A stretch of 64,000 bases of DNA from Alteromonas sp. BL110 (GTDB lineage Bacteria; Pseudomonadota; Gammaproteobacteria; Enterobacterales; Alteromonadaceae), in assembly GCF_003443615.1 (NCBI RefSeq), contig NZ_CP031967.1:310001-374000 (forward strand). Reading direction: 5' to 3'. The notes under the pieces were generated by a model. The model was not told the origin of the DNA, did no database searches, and worked only from the letters and a program-made list of their open reading frames with translations. A program made the position numbers and the translations under genes. This document shows positions 44,502 to 53,994 of this stretch, one piece after another (the stretch's first letter is position 1; each line of letters begins with the position of its first letter).

Positions 44502-44530
44502 AAAAGCCCAGCTATCCAGCTAGGCCTTTA
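44502..44530 (-). terminator. Terminator after ruvB
   Basis: On the minus strand AAAGGCCTAGCT pairs with AGCTGGGCTTTT (12 bp, two G-T pairs) around a GGAT loop, followed by T-rich sequence. It lies 36 bases past the ruvB stop. Confidence 0.75.
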
Positions 44531-44565
44531 ATACAAATCAACCCCCTGTTAAACAAAGCGTTGAA

Positions 44566-45570
44566 TTATTCTGAAGGAGTAAAGCCAAAGTGCAGATAGG
44601 CGCGCTGCGACACGATACGTCCCCGTGGTGTGCGCTGTAAGAAGCCCTGTTGAATAAGGAAGGGTTCAATTACGTCTTCTATGGTTTCTTTCTCTTCGCC
44701 AATGGCTGCGGCCAAATTGTCTAAGCCTACTGGCCCTCCATCAAACTTTTCAATAATAGCCGTAAGCAATTTGCGGTCCATGTAATCAAAGCCTTCTTTG
44801 TCTACATCAAGCATATCGAGGGCTTTAGCAGCGACATCAGCGCCTACGGTACCATCAGATTTAATCTCGGCATAATCTCGAACACGGCGAAGTAAGCGAT
44901 TAGCGATACGCGGTGTACCTCTAGAGCGACGTGCCACTTCTTGAGCGCCTTCCTCATTCATTTCTAAATTAAGATAGCTTGCACTTCTTGCAACGATGCT
45001 AGTGAGGTCTTTTACATTGTAAAATTCCAGCCGTTGTACAATCCCGAAACGGTCCCGTAATGGCGATGTTAATGAGCCTGCGCGTGTGGTGGCCCCCACT
45101 AAGGTAAAAGGAGGAAGGTCGAGCTTGATAGAGCGCGCAGCTGGCCCTTCCCCTATCATAATATCAAGTTGGTAGTCTTCCATTGCCGGATAAAGGATTT
45201 CTTCTACTACTGGGCTCAACCTGTGTATTTCATCAATGAACAATACATCGTTGCGCTCAAGGTTGGTAAGCAATGCGGCAAGGTCCCCGGCTTTTTCTAA
45301 CACAGGCCCAGACGTGGTTTTGATATTTACCCCCATCTCATTAGCCACAATATTTGCCAAGGTTGTTTTACCTAAACCTGGCGGGCCAAAAATAAGAAGA
45401 TGGTCGAGCGCATCATCTCGATTGCGTGCCGCCTGAATAAATATTTCCATTTGCTCACAAACGTGAGGCTGCCCTGTGTAGTCTTCCAACATTTTAGGGC
45501 GAATGGCACGATCAATCACCTCGTCTTCGGTACTTGCGTCAGGCGTAATCAGTCTGTCTGCTTCAATCAT
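44566..45570 (-). CDS. ruvB: Holliday junction branch migration helicase RuvB
   Basis: A 334-residue AAA+ hexameric motor driving branch migration with RuvA. Walker A is [12 protein letters not shown] (about residues 62-73), Walker B is FIDEIHR, sensor 1 is LVGATTRAG and the arginine finger lies in SPLRDRFGI; the C-terminal winged helix ends with [12 protein letters not shown]. The length matches E. coli (336). It is the last gene of the ruvC-ruvA-ruvB group, after a 71-bp gap from ruvA, and ends in a terminator. Confidence 0.98.
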   Translation of the reverse strand: MIEADRLITPDASTEDEVIDRAIRPKMLEDYTGQPHVCEQMEIFIQAARNRDDALDHLLIFGPPGLGKTTLANIVANEMGVNIKTTSGPVLEKAGDLAALLTNLERNDVLFIDEIHRLSPVVEEILYPAMEDYQLDIMIGEGPAARSIKLDLPPFTLVGATTRAGSLTSPLRDRFGIVQRLEFYNVKDLTSIVARSASYLNLEMNEEGAQEVARRSRGTPRIANRLLRRVRDYAEIKSDGTVGADVAAKALDMLDVDKEGFDYMDRKLLTAIIEKFDGGPVGLDNLAAAIGEEKETIEDVIEPFLIQQGFLQRTPRGRIVSQRAYLHFGFTPSE

Positions 45571-45641
45571 GATAGCTCTACTTTAGGGAATAACACGAAG
45601 ACAGCATCACATCATGACCGCTGACTTCACTACGCGCGCCA

Positions 45642-46262
45642 TTATATAGCGGCTTTTAAGGCTTCGCGAATTACAGCTTCGCTTTCCATACCTTCAGTGT
45701 ATACACTTTCAACCAGCTTACTGGCCTGTGCCGGTTTATAGCCTAATGCGATAAGTGCGCTTTGTGCCTCTTCACGGGCGTCGTTTACTTCGACAATAGT
45801 GTTATTCGATAACAAGTCACTGCTAGGCGGCGGCATTACAATACTTTGCGCTTTACCAAACTTAGCGAGCCTGTCTTTGAGTTCGACCACTAAACGTTCT
45901 GCGGTTTTCTTACCAATACCCGGTAAACTTACCAATGCTGAAACGTCTTCATTCTGCACACTTGCCAAAAATTGCCCAGCCGACATACCAGATAAAATAG
46001 CTAAGCCCAGTTTAGGGCCTACACCATTAGCTTTTATTAACTCGCGAAATAAGCCTCTTTCCATTTTATCGGCAAAGCCGAAAAGAAGCTGGGCATCTTC
46101 ACGTACCACAAAGTGGGTATATACCACCACTTCCTCACCGACTGCTGGCAGCTGGTAAAAACTGGTCATGGGCATATGAATTTCGTAACCAACACCAGCT
46201 ACGTCTACAAGAATTTCTGGAGGCTGTTTTTCAGCCAACGTACCGCGAATTCGTCCTATCAT
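45642..46262 (-). CDS. ruvA: Holliday junction branch migration protein RuvA
   Basis: A 206-residue tetrameric junction-binding protein. Domain I is the OB fold ([23 protein letters not shown]), domain II has tandem HhH motifs ([16 protein letters not shown] and [21 protein letters not shown]), and domain III ([19 protein letters not shown]) binds RuvB. It begins 36 bp after ruvC. Length and motifs are normal. Confidence 0.97.
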   Translation of the reverse strand: MIGRIRGTLAEKQPPEILVDVAGVGYEIHMPMTSFYQLPAVGEEVVVYTHFVVREDAQLLFGFADKMERGLFRELIKANGVGPKLGLAILSGMSAGQFLASVQNEDVSALVSLPGIGKKTAERLVVELKDRLAKFGKAQSIVMPPPSSDLLSNNTIVEVNDAREEAQSALIALGYKPAQASKLVESVYTEGMESEAVIREALKAAI

Positions 46263-46298
46263 GAATAATCTCTGTAAAAGCGTTAGCTTCTGGCAGGA

Positions 46299-46817
46299 TT
46301 AGCGCAATCGTCCACGTACGGTTTTGCGAGCTTGTCCTGCCATGTTTATCAGGCTCTGTTCGGTGTGTGCGTGACACAAGGCGACGGCTAAAGCATCGGC
46401 AGCATCGGCTTGCGGTGTACCACTTAAATTCAGCAGGTGCTTAACCATATGCTGAACTTGCGTTTTATCGGCGCCACCTTTGCCAACTACCGATTGTTTA
46501 ATTTGCCTTGCACTGTATTCGGCAACAGGAAGCTGCGCTTGAGTGGCTGCTACTATGGCTGCACCTCTCGCTTGTCCAAGCTTTAACGCCGAGTCAGGGT
46601 TTTTCGCCATGAATACTTGCTCAATAGCAAATTGTTCAGGCTTATATTGGCGAATAATATCGCCAACGCCGGTAAAAATGTTAGCAAGACGAGAAGGCAA
46701 ATCGGTTGTACCAACGCGAATACATCCGCTTGCCACATACACTAGCTTACCTTGCTTGCGTGCTATTATGCCGTAGCCTGTAATCCGAGAACCTGGATCT
46801 ATACCCAGTATAACCAT
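46299..46817 (-). CDS. ruvC: Crossover junction endodeoxyribonuclease RuvC
   Basis: A 172-residue Holliday junction resolvase. Acidic catalytic residues are visible in [12 protein letters not shown] (first Asp), [10 protein letters not shown] (Glu) and [15 protein letters not shown] (last two Asp). The start of the protein is canonical. The first base of ruvC overlaps the nudB stop by one position, so ruvC is translationally coupled to nudB. The group aspS-nudB-ruvC-ruvA-ruvB runs in one direction and is probably one or two transcripts. Confidence 0.97.
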   Translation of the reverse strand: MVILGIDPGSRITGYGIIARKQGKLVYVASGCIRVGTTDLPSRLANIFTGVGDIIRQYKPEQFAIEQVFMAKNPDSALKLGQARGAAIVAATQAQLPVAEYSARQIKQSVVGKGGADKTQVQHMVKHLLNLSGTPQADAADALAVALCHAHTEQSLINMAGQARKTVRGRLR

Positions 46818-47257
46818 TAAGGCACACTCGGTACAAACAAAGATACCGCTTCTCTATTGGAGGGAGACCATAAACGCGTTAACGCTTCATCTTTCGACAC
46901 CCATTCAAACTGCAAATGCTCTGTCAAAACAATAGGTAAATCGCTGTTTATTTGAAGGGAAAATACGTGCTCTGTATTGTGCACAGTACCTGGGGGATAA
47001 CGGTGTAGCCAGCGGCTACGAATAACATATTTATTTTGCTTACCGTGGTCGTTCACCACAAATCCGTGTGCTTTGGCATCGATACCAATTTCTTCACACA
47101 CTTCACGGTAGGCCGTTTCTAAGGGTAACTCCCCCTCTTCTAACGCGCCGGTTACCGACTGCCAAAAGGTGGGGTCGTCTTGTCGCTGTAAAAGCAGCAC
47201 TCGGTAGTGTTGGTCATACAACACTACCAGTGCAGATTCAGGCTTCTTATACGCCAT
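46817..47257 (-). CDS. nudB: Dihydroneopterin triphosphate diphosphatase
   Basis: A 146-residue Nudix hydrolase removing pyrophosphate from dihydroneopterin triphosphate in folate synthesis. The Nudix box reads [22 protein letters not shown], with REVCEE carrying the metal-binding Glu residues (about residues 36-57). The opening [10 protein letters not shown] and the location between aspS and ruvC match NudB of gammaproteobacteria. It starts 3 bp after aspS stops. Confidence 0.92.
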   Translation of the reverse strand: MAYKKPESALVVLYDQHYRVLLLQRQDDPTFWQSVTGALEEGELPLETAYREVCEEIGIDAKAHGFVVNDHGKQNKYVIRSRWLHRYPPGTVHNTEHVFSLQINSDLPIVLTEHLQFEWVSKDEALTRLWSPSNREAVSLFVPSVP

Positions 47258-47260
47258 AAA

Positions 47261-49021
47261 TTACGATTGCTTTTTCACCGTAGCAATAGCGAGCTCTTCA
47301 AGCTGCTGTGGATTTGCTGGGCTAGGCGCCGATGTTAACGGGCACGCCGCTGTAGTAGTTTTCGGAAACGCCATTACATCACGAATAGAGGTTGCGCCCG
47401 TCATTAGCATGACAAGACGGTCTAAACCGAATGCAAGACCTGCGTGCGGTGGCGCACCGAAGCGAAGTGCATCAAGCAAGAAGCCAAACTTGTTCTTCGC
47501 TTCTTCATCGTCAATGCCAAGAATGTTAAATACCGTAGACTGCATGTCTTCATTGTGAATACGTACAGAACCACCGCCTAATTCAACACCGTTTAATACC
47601 ATGTCGTACGCGTCAGATAAGGCTTCAGCTGGGTTAGCTTTAAGTTCTTCTGGCGTTAAACCACGTGGCGCGGTAAACGGGTGGTGAATAGCGTGAAGCT
47701 GACCGTCAAATTCTTCGAACATTGGGAAGTCAACAACCCAAAGTGGCTTCCACTCGCCTTCAAGAAGCTCAAAATCTTCACCAAGCTTAAGACGAAGTGC
47801 GCCCATTGCTTCAGTCACTACTGTGTAGCTGTCTGCACCGAACAATAGAATATCGCCGCTTTGTGCGCCAGAGCGCTCAATGATTGCGTTAGTAATGTCT
47901 TCCGTTAGGAATTTAAGAATTGGCGACTGTAGACCTTCAAGACCAGCACCAGCATCGTTGACTTTAATCCACGCTAAACCTTTTGCACCGTAAATACCTA
48001 CAAACTTGGTGTATTCGTCAATTTGCTTACGCGAAAGCGAGGCACCACCAGGTACACGGATAGCCGCAACGCGACCTTTCGGGTCGTTCGCCGGGCCGCT
48101 GAATACTTTAAAATCAACGTTTGCAAGTAGGTCGGCAACGTCTGTTAACTCTAGCGGGTTACGTAGGTCTGGCTTGTCGCTACCAAAGCGCGTCATGGCT
48201 TCTGCGTAAGTCATACGCGGGAAGTCGCCAAGGTCAACATCTAGCATCTTGTTGAACAAGTCGCGGATCATACGCTCGGTAATAGACATCACGCCGTCAG
48301 CGTCTAAGAACGTAGTCTCAATATCGATTTGGGTAAATTCTGGCTGGCGATCAGCACGTAAATCTTCATCGCGGAAGCATTTAACGATTTGATAGTAGCG
48401 GTCCATGCCCGACATCATCAGAAGCTGTTTGAAAAGCTGTGGCGACTGCGGAAGTGCAAAGAACTCGCCTTTGTGCGTGCGGCTTGGCACTAGGTAGTCA
48501 CGGGCACCTTCTGGCGTTGCCTTAGTAAGAATAGGTGTTTCAATATCTAAGAAACCTTCTTCCTCTAGGAAACGACGTACAGCACCGGTTACTTTTGCAC
48601 GAAACTGCAAGCGTTGGCTCATTACAGGACGGCGAAGGTCTAGGTAACGATAGCGAAGGCGCTGTTCTTCTGAGTTTTCTTGGTTCCAGTCCAGTGGAAG
48701 TACGTCAGATTTGTTGATCACTTCAAGGCCTGTACCTAGAATTTCAATTTCACCTGTGCGCATGTCTTTATTAATTTGACCTTCAGGACGCGCGCGTACT
48801 TTTCCCGTTAACTTAACGCAGAACTCACTGCGCAAGGTATTCGCTACCGATAGCACGTCTGGTAAATCTGGGTCGAACACCACTTGTACGATACCTTCGC
48901 GGTCGCGTAAGTCGATGAAAATTACACCGCCTAAATCGCGACGCTTATTAACCCACCCGCAAAGGGTAACTTCTTGTCCAATGTATGATGAATCGATATT
49001 CCCACAGTAATCTGTGCGCAT
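47261..49021 (-). CDS. aspS: Aspartate-tRNA ligase
   Basis: A 586-residue bacterial-type class II synthetase charging tRNA-Asp. The N-terminal OB fold contains [24 protein letters not shown]. The catalytic core has motif 2 ([14 protein letters not shown]), the bacterial GAD insertion (about residues 280-420), and motif 3 ([15 protein letters not shown]). The length fits the family (E. coli 590). ATG 49021 has GTCAAGGA-type purines upstream on the minus strand. It is the first gene of the nudB-ruv group. Confidence 0.97.
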   Translation of the reverse strand: MRTDYCGNIDSSYIGQEVTLCGWVNKRRDLGGVIFIDLRDREGIVQVVFDPDLPDVLSVANTLRSEFCVKLTGKVRARPEGQINKDMRTGEIEILGTGLEVINKSDVLPLDWNQENSEEQRLRYRYLDLRRPVMSQRLQFRAKVTGAVRRFLEEEGFLDIETPILTKATPEGARDYLVPSRTHKGEFFALPQSPQLFKQLLMMSGMDRYYQIVKCFRDEDLRADRQPEFTQIDIETTFLDADGVMSITERMIRDLFNKMLDVDLGDFPRMTYAEAMTRFGSDKPDLRNPLELTDVADLLANVDFKVFSGPANDPKGRVAAIRVPGGASLSRKQIDEYTKFVGIYGAKGLAWIKVNDAGAGLEGLQSPILKFLTEDITNAIIERSGAQSGDILLFGADSYTVVTEAMGALRLKLGEDFELLEGEWKPLWVVDFPMFEEFDGQLHAIHHPFTAPRGLTPEELKANPAEALSDAYDMVLNGVELGGGSVRIHNEDMQSTVFNILGIDDEEAKNKFGFLLDALRFGAPPHAGLAFGLDRLVMLMTGATSIRDVMAFPKTTTAACPLTSAPSPANPQQLEELAIATVKKQS

Positions 49022-49213
49022 GGTCCTTGACCCCTGATGTTTTCTTCTTGCTTCGCATGCAACGCATTGGTGTTCAAAACCGTTTACTTTTGAGGCTTAA
49101 GACTTTGCCAAAATTCGCGTAAACTTGCTGGCCAATTTACCGGCCCACCCACAACATGCATAATGTAATGATTTAAAGGCCGCATAGTATAAACAAATGC
49201 TTGATAAAGCCCA

Positions 49214-50122
49214 ATGACAAATATACACAAATCAGCCATATCGCGAGGAAATCTCTATATTGGATTGCCAATGTGGCAACACAGCCATTGGCCGAGCACC
49301 TGGTTTGCTAATTACCCCAAGTCTGATAATGGGTTGTCACTGTATGCTAATGAGTGTAATACGGTTGAGGGGAATACCACATTTTACTCCCTTCCCCATG
49401 AAGACGCCGTGGCGAGATGGCGCGATTCGGTGCCCGACCATTTTAGATTTACCTTCAAGTTTCATCAGAACATTACTCATGTTCACCAATTACAGCATTG
49501 TGACGAAGAGGTGGCTCAACAGCTTTCTTTGTTAAGCCCACTAAAAGAAAAGTTAGGGGTGGTGATGCTGCAACTCGCTGCTTCTTTCGGGCCAGAAAAA
49601 TTGCCCATTCTGGATACATTTCTAGCAGCGCTACCCCAAACATTAAACGTAGCAGTTGAAGTGCGCCACTTGGCGTTTTTCGCTAAAGGTAATGAGGAAA
49701 AAGCGCTTAACCAACTTTTGATCCGCCACGGTGTTAATAGAATCATCATGGACACCCGAGCTTTATTTAGCGGGTCTTTAGATGCAGGGGGAATAGATAA
49801 GCGTGCAATGCTGGAAGAAGTCAGGCAGAAAAAGCCGCGGGTTCCCGTTAACGTTATCGCCACTGGTCAAACTCCCATTGTACGTTTTGTGGGTAATGAC
49901 GTGGATGAAGACAACGTTCGCTGTTTATTGCCTTGGGTGAAAAAAGTGAAGCTTTGGCAAAGCGAAGGAAAAGATGTGTACTTTTTTTGTCACCGCCCTG
50001 ACAACAAAGACGCACCATGGCTGGCGCAACAGTTTATTGATTTGTACAACGCTGAAGAGATAGCCCACCGGTTAGACAATCTTTCAATTAGAAATCAGCC
50101 AGCTCAAAACGCCTTGTTTTAG
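49214..50122 (+). CDS. DUF72 family protein (YecE-like)
   Basis: A 302-residue TIM-barrel-type protein of unknown function. DUF72 marks are the opening YIGLPMWQHSHWPSTWF, the NTVEGNTTFYSLP stretch, RFTFKFHQNITHV, and the late motif KVYFFCHRPDN-like VYFFCHRPDNKDAPWLA. The family has been proposed to be related to hydrolases and endonuclease-like TIM barrels, but no activity is established. It is divergent from aspS across a 192-bp gap, a common position for this family. A 60-bp unfeatured stretch separates it from the GAF gene. Confidence 0.87.
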   Translation: MTNIHKSAISRGNLYIGLPMWQHSHWPSTWFANYPKSDNGLSLYANECNTVEGNTTFYSLPHEDAVARWRDSVPDHFRFTFKFHQNITHVHQLQHCDEEVAQQLSLLSPLKEKLGVVMLQLAASFGPEKLPILDTFLAALPQTLNVAVEVRHLAFFAKGNEEKALNQLLIRHGVNRIIMDTRALFSGSLDAGGIDKRAMLEEVRQKKPRVPVNVIATGQTPIVRFVGNDVDEDNVRCLLPWVKKVKLWQSEGKDVYFFCHRPDNKDAPWLAQQFIDLYNAEEIAHRLDNLSIRNQPAQNALF

Positions 50123-50220
50123 ACAATAACTGCTTAATAGATAGTATTTTTCTGATTTAAAGGTAAACTACGGCTGTTATTAGTTTTTGTGTTAAACCAC
50201 TTTTTATCGTGACCCCCTCA

Positions 50221-50697
50221 ATGAATCATGAATACGAAAAAGCACGTCTGGCTGCTTTGGAATCGTTAGATATATTAGACACCTCCCCCAGCGAAAAACT
50301 TGATACGCTTACCAAAAAAGTACAGGAAGAATTTAGTGCTAAAACCTGCTTGGTAAGCCTGGTTGCTGAAGACCGTCAATGGTTTAAGTCGCGTCAATGC
50401 ATGGACGCTACAGAAACACCGCGTAACATCTCTTTTTGCACTTATGCCATTGCAGAAGAGGAATATTTAATAGTACCTGATGCAAAAGCTGACAAAGTAT
50501 TCGCTAATAACCCGTTGGTAACTGGCAAGCCATATATTCGTGCGTATGCGGGTGCAATTTTACGTAATAAAGACGGCTATGAACTAGGTACCTTATGCCT
50601 CCTGTTTGATGAACCAAGATACTTTACAGATACTGAAATAGTGAGCTTAAAAAACTATGCTCGCACAGCGGAAATTATCATTTTTTCAGAACATTAA
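50221..50697 (+). CDS. GAF domain protein
   Basis: A soluble single GAF domain, about 158 residues. The pattern is that of the bacterial GAF group found ahead of histidine kinases and cyclases: ARLAALESLDILDTSPSEKLDTLT, CLVSLVAEDRQWFKSRQ, RNISFCTYAIAEEEYLIVPD and GYELGTLCLLFDEPRYF. No output domain is attached, so it is a free-standing sensor, perhaps for a small ligand or cyclic nucleotide, with an unknown partner. The frame opens at GTG 50209; ATG 50221 (MNHEYEKARL) is the preferred start because it gives the usual N-terminus. Confidence 0.82.
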   Translation: MNHEYEKARLAALESLDILDTSPSEKLDTLTKKVQEEFSAKTCLVSLVAEDRQWFKSRQCMDATETPRNISFCTYAIAEEEYLIVPDAKADKVFANNPLVTGKPYIRAYAGAILRNKDGYELGTLCLLFDEPRYFTDTEIVSLKNYARTAEIIIFSEH

Positions 50698-50731
50698 GTT
50701 TGTCATCCCACACACTACTTCGAGTGTAGGT

Positions 50732-51919
50732 TTAATTTAACAGGAACAGAACATTTTGTGGCATTTGATTGGCCATTGCTAAGACACTGATATTGGCCTT
50801 CTGTAGAATAGAAAAACGCGTTTCTTGGGCAGTAACGCTAGCAAAATCCGACTGAGTTATTTGGGCACTGGCACGCTGTAAATTTACGCTCGTGCTCGAC
50901 ATACTTTTGAGCGCTGAAGAAAAGCGGTTTGACGTTGCCCCCATATCTGTTCGCAAATTACTTATAATTTCAATGGCGTTATCGACCATGTCTAATGCGC
51001 TTCCATTTTGCTGTGCACTTTGCGCATCGTACTGACCGACTTTGCTGTTCAAACTCGACGATATTTGAAACTCGCCTGTCGGGGTAGCCACGCGGATATC
51101 GGCATTGGCCTGATTAAGGATTACATCGCCTGTTACCAAATTAGTGCTTGTTGCATTGAGCCCTAAAATTTCGTTGGCCGTAGTGCTAATTAGCGCCGCA
51201 TTAACGCCTTGATTTTCCACTAACTGAACAGCCCGTTCTACAAACGTTAACCCGCTATCGGTTGAAACGCTCAATCTTTTTTCTCCGGGATTATCCTGCG
51301 CTTGAAGTATCACTTCGCCGGCATTTAGTGCGCTCGATCCGGATACACTCTGCCCTGACAAGCTTTGAGGTTGTTGACCAGACGCTGATACTGAAAACCC
51401 CGTCAAACCCAGTCCGGCAAGACCAATCCCATCACCATCTTGCGTTAAATCGACGCGAATGTTGCTGCTGCCGTTCGCACTTATCGCAAAATCGCGGATA
51501 AAGTTACCGTCAAAAAGTTTCTCACCTGCATAAGTAGTAGAGTCAGCAATACGTGCTATTTCGTTGAGGTGCGCCTGAACTTCTTGATTTATAGAAGCTA
51601 GGTCGCTTTTACCGTAGATGCCGTTTTGTGAAGCTATAGACAGCGTGCGAATGTCATTCAAATGGCGAGTGACTTCGCTTAGGCTACCATCAACTACTTG
51701 TAACAGCGCTTGCCCGCTATTAGCGTTTTCGACGGCTTGATTGAGTCCGATTGTTTGACTGCTAAGACGCTCAGAAATTTGGAGGCCCGCCGCATCATCA
51801 CTCGCTTTGTTGATACGAAGCCCTGAACTGAGTTGTTCGAAGGAACGACTCAGGCCTTTGTTTACACCAAACAGGGTGTTTGTAGCCTGTTGTGTGGCTA
51901 CATTGGTATGCAAAAACAT
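50732..51919 (-). CDS. Flagellin-like protein, orphan
   Basis: A 395-residue flagellin. The N-terminal D0/D1 helix has QLSSGLRINKASDDAAGLQ (residues 32-50) and NSGQALLQVVDGSLSEV; the C-terminal D1/D0 helix has GATSNRFSSALKSM and FSILQKANISVLAMANQMPQ, so both ends needed for filament assembly are present. The central 150 residues are unlike standard flagellin domains. Unlike main flagellins the start is MFLHTN rather than MA(L/I)xVNTN and the end is NVLFLLN. No other flagellar gene is in the window. It could be a minor filament subunit or a specialised flagellin. Confidence 0.87.
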   Translation of the reverse strand: MFLHTNVATQQATNTLFGVNKGLSRSFEQLSSGLRINKASDDAAGLQISERLSSQTIGLNQAVENANSGQALLQVVDGSLSEVTRHLNDIRTLSIASQNGIYGKSDLASINQEVQAHLNEIARIADSTTYAGEKLFDGNFIRDFAISANGSSNIRVDLTQDGDGIGLAGLGLTGFSVSASGQQPQSLSGQSVSGSSALNAGEVILQAQDNPGEKRLSVSTDSGLTFVERAVQLVENQGVNAALISTTANEILGLNATSTNLVTGDVILNQANADIRVATPTGEFQISSSLNSKVGQYDAQSAQQNGSALDMVDNAIEIISNLRTDMGATSNRFSSALKSMSSTSVNLQRASAQITQSDFASVTAQETRFSILQKANISVLAMANQMPQNVLFLLN

Positions 51920-52023
51920 AGTGTATCACCATATACATAACACCTAATATAAAGATAGTAGAATGTTAGTGGCTTACACCGTTTCCGTTCAAAAAATAAA
52001 CTAAAGAATAATGCAGAAATAAA

Positions 52024-52046
52024 AACAGGGGCTTTTAGCCCCTGTT
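52024..52046 (-). terminator. Terminator after glrR
   Basis: AACAGGGGCT and AGCCCCTGTT form a 10-bp stem around AAA on the minus strand, followed by TTTAT. It sits 26 bases after the glrR stop. Confidence 0.88.
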
Positions 52047-52071
52047 AGTTCAGTCACAATTTAAAACTGCC

Positions 52072-53412
52072 TTATCTGAAATCAGCCGCGTCTAAATCAT
52101 GCTTTTTCATAAGTTTGTGCATGTCCGTTCGGTTTCTACCTGCAAGCTCAGCAGCGCGCGTTACATTGCCATCGGTCATTTTAAGAAGCTTATGAAGATA
52201 TTGCTGTTCAAAGGCGTCGCGAGCCTCTGTGAGCGTTGGCCAGCTCTGCTTAGTAGCGGAAAGAGCTTGTTCTACTAAATGTAGAGGGATGACAGGTGTT
52301 TGCGTTAAAGCTACGCATTGCTCAACCACGTTTACAAGCTGACGTACGTTACCCGGCCAAGATGAAGTCACTAACTGCTGCATTGCATCGTCAGAGAACT
52401 GACTTACATTCACACCATGACGCTGTGCACTTTGCTGAAGCAGCGAGCGAGCCAATAGTGGAATGTCCTCACTACGCGATTTCAGCGATGGAAGCTTAAG
52501 GTTGACTACATTCAAGCGGTAGTACAAGTCTTCGCGGAAGGTGCCCTCTTCCATTTCTTTATGCAAATCTTTGTGCGTGGCAGAAATAATACGTACATCA
52601 ATATCTACGTGTTTACTGCTGCCAACCGGACGAATCTGGCGTTCTTGTAATGCGCGAAGAAGTTTAACTTGAAGTGTCATTGGCATATCGCCAATTTCGT
52701 CTAGAAATAGCGTACCACCGTCGGCTTCCCTAAATAAGCCAGGATGAGCTGCTACAGCGCCAGTAAACGCGCCCTTTGCGTGACCAAACAATTCAGATTC
52801 AAGTAAGTTTTCAGGTAGCGCACCACAGTTAATGGCTACAAATGGTTTATCGCTGCGGTTACTGGCTTTATGGATAGCGTTCGCCAACAGTTCTTTACCT
52901 GTGCCGCTGGCGCCACTGATAAGAACAGATACTTCGCGCTGGGCAATACGAAACGCTTGGTCAAGGACATTGAGCATTTCGGGTGAACGGGTGATTATGT
53001 TTTTTGCCCAATCCCCCGGCTGCGCAGCTTGAGATTGACTCAATGCTTTTTGCAATAATGCGCGCAATTCATCGTGATCAACGGGTTTTGGTAGGAAACC
53101 AAATACACCGCGCTGAGTGGCAGCAACCGCATCGGCAATAGTGCCATGGGCCGTCATTAAAATAACGGGGATGTCTTTTCTAATTCCCATTATCTCTTCA
53201 AATAGGCTTAAACCGTCTAAGCCCGGCATGCGTAGATCGCTTAATACAACATCATAGTTATCGTTCTGAAGTTTTCTCAGCGCCGATTGACCGTCTTCCA
53301 CTGCGGTCACATTGTACCCCTCGCCTTCAAGGCGAATAGTCAACAAGCGCAATAAACTTTTATCATCATCAACCAACAATAAGTTAGGGTTACTACTCGC
53401 CTTCTCGCTCAC
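52072..53412 (-). CDS. glrR: Sigma-54-dependent response regulator GlrR (QseF)
   Basis: A 446-residue NtrC-type activator. Receiver with phosphorylatable Asp in VVLSDLRMPGLDG (about residue 59), AAA+ domain with Walker A GASGTGKELLANAI and sigma-54 contact GAFTGA, NVRQLVNVVEQ in the C-terminal part, and a Fis-type helix-turn-helix (VTRAAELAGRNRTDMHKLM). The order glrK-qseG-glrR is that of enterobacteria and vibrios, where the system responds to envelope conditions and activates glmY-type RNA. It overlaps the upstream lipoprotein gene by 4 bp. GlrR targets here are not visible. Confidence 0.92.
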   Translation of the reverse strand: MSEKASSNPNLLLVDDDKSLLRLLTIRLEGEGYNVTAVEDGQSALRKLQNDNYDVVLSDLRMPGLDGLSLFEEIMGIRKDIPVILMTAHGTIADAVAATQRGVFGFLPKPVDHDELRALLQKALSQSQAAQPGDWAKNIITRSPEMLNVLDQAFRIAQREVSVLISGASGTGKELLANAIHKASNRSDKPFVAINCGALPENLLESELFGHAKGAFTGAVAAHPGLFREADGGTLFLDEIGDMPMTLQVKLLRALQERQIRPVGSSKHVDIDVRIISATHKDLHKEMEEGTFREDLYYRLNVVNLKLPSLKSRSEDIPLLARSLLQQSAQRHGVNVSQFSDDAMQQLVTSSWPGNVRQLVNVVEQCVALTQTPVIPLHLVEQALSATKQSWPTLTEARDAFEQQYLHKLLKMTDGNVTRAAELAGRNRTDMHKLMKKHDLDAADFR

Positions 53413-53993
53413 TGTTGTGTACTCCTGTTTTTGTCCATCAGTGTTGCTTCTATTTGCAACAGTTCTTCTAATTTTTTACGCAGGTTAACGGCTTCTTGTT
53501 CTAGCGCCTTAACCTTCTCTCCACGAGATGTATTTTCTTGTTCCAACACTACCATTGCAGACTCAAGCTGCATTATCTGGTTGTTTTGCGAAGCAGCAAT
53601 AACATTAACTACTTCTTGGGCTTCTGCCGTGAATGTGCCCGCGATATCATTTAATGCTAGTTGTGCGCGCAACCTATCTTGATAAGGGGTATCAGTGGGT
53701 AGCGTTAAGATATAAGCATGGATGGTGTCAAACGCTGAATCCCCTAATGCTTTTAAAGCCTGCTTACGCTCCATCCAAGGTTGGTTGGCTGCTGCAATCC
53801 ACGTATTAAGCCAATAAGCCGCATCACAATTGTGTTCGAAAACTGGGGGCGGCTCGTTAAACAAACAGATACCACGTTCTATTTCTGTTACAGGTGTCAC
53901 TTCTTCTGGCTCACCCGTGTTGCTGCTGTTTCTGGTTAAACTCTGACATCCTGTCAGTACCAGTAAGGCAACAATTAAACCACTTATTCTCAT
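53409..53993 (-). CDS. qseG: QseG-like lipoprotein of the glrKR operon
   Basis: A 194-residue lipoprotein. Signal with lipobox LTGC|QSL at about residues 14-20, a Cys-containing region (GICLFNEPPPVFEHNCDAAYWLN), and a long C-terminal coiled coil (IMQLESAMVVLEQENTSRGEKVKALE). QseG in enterobacteria tunes GlrK activity and sits between the kinase and regulator genes, as here. Sequence conservation of this family is low, so the name rests largely on position. It overlaps glrR by 4 bp and follows glrK by 1 bp. Confidence 0.82.
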   Translation of the reverse strand: MRISGLIVALLVLTGCQSLTRNSSNTGEPEEVTPVTEIERGICLFNEPPPVFEHNCDAAYWLNTWIAAANQPWMERKQALKALGDSAFDTIHAYILTLPTDTPYQDRLRAQLALNDIAGTFTAEAQEVVNVIAASQNNQIMQLESAMVVLEQENTSRGEKVKALEQEAVNLRKKLEELLQIEATLMDKNRSTQQ

Positions 53994-53994
53994 T

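Larger units (their letters stand above)
44009..44565. other. 557-bp gap between ybgC and ruvB
   Basis: It holds, from left: the likely minus-strand tol operon promoter region (44009-44190, AT-rich), a plus-strand sRNA candidate with promoter and terminator (44196-44362), a stretch of about 140 bases without features, and the ruvB terminator (44502-44530). Confidence 0.6.
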
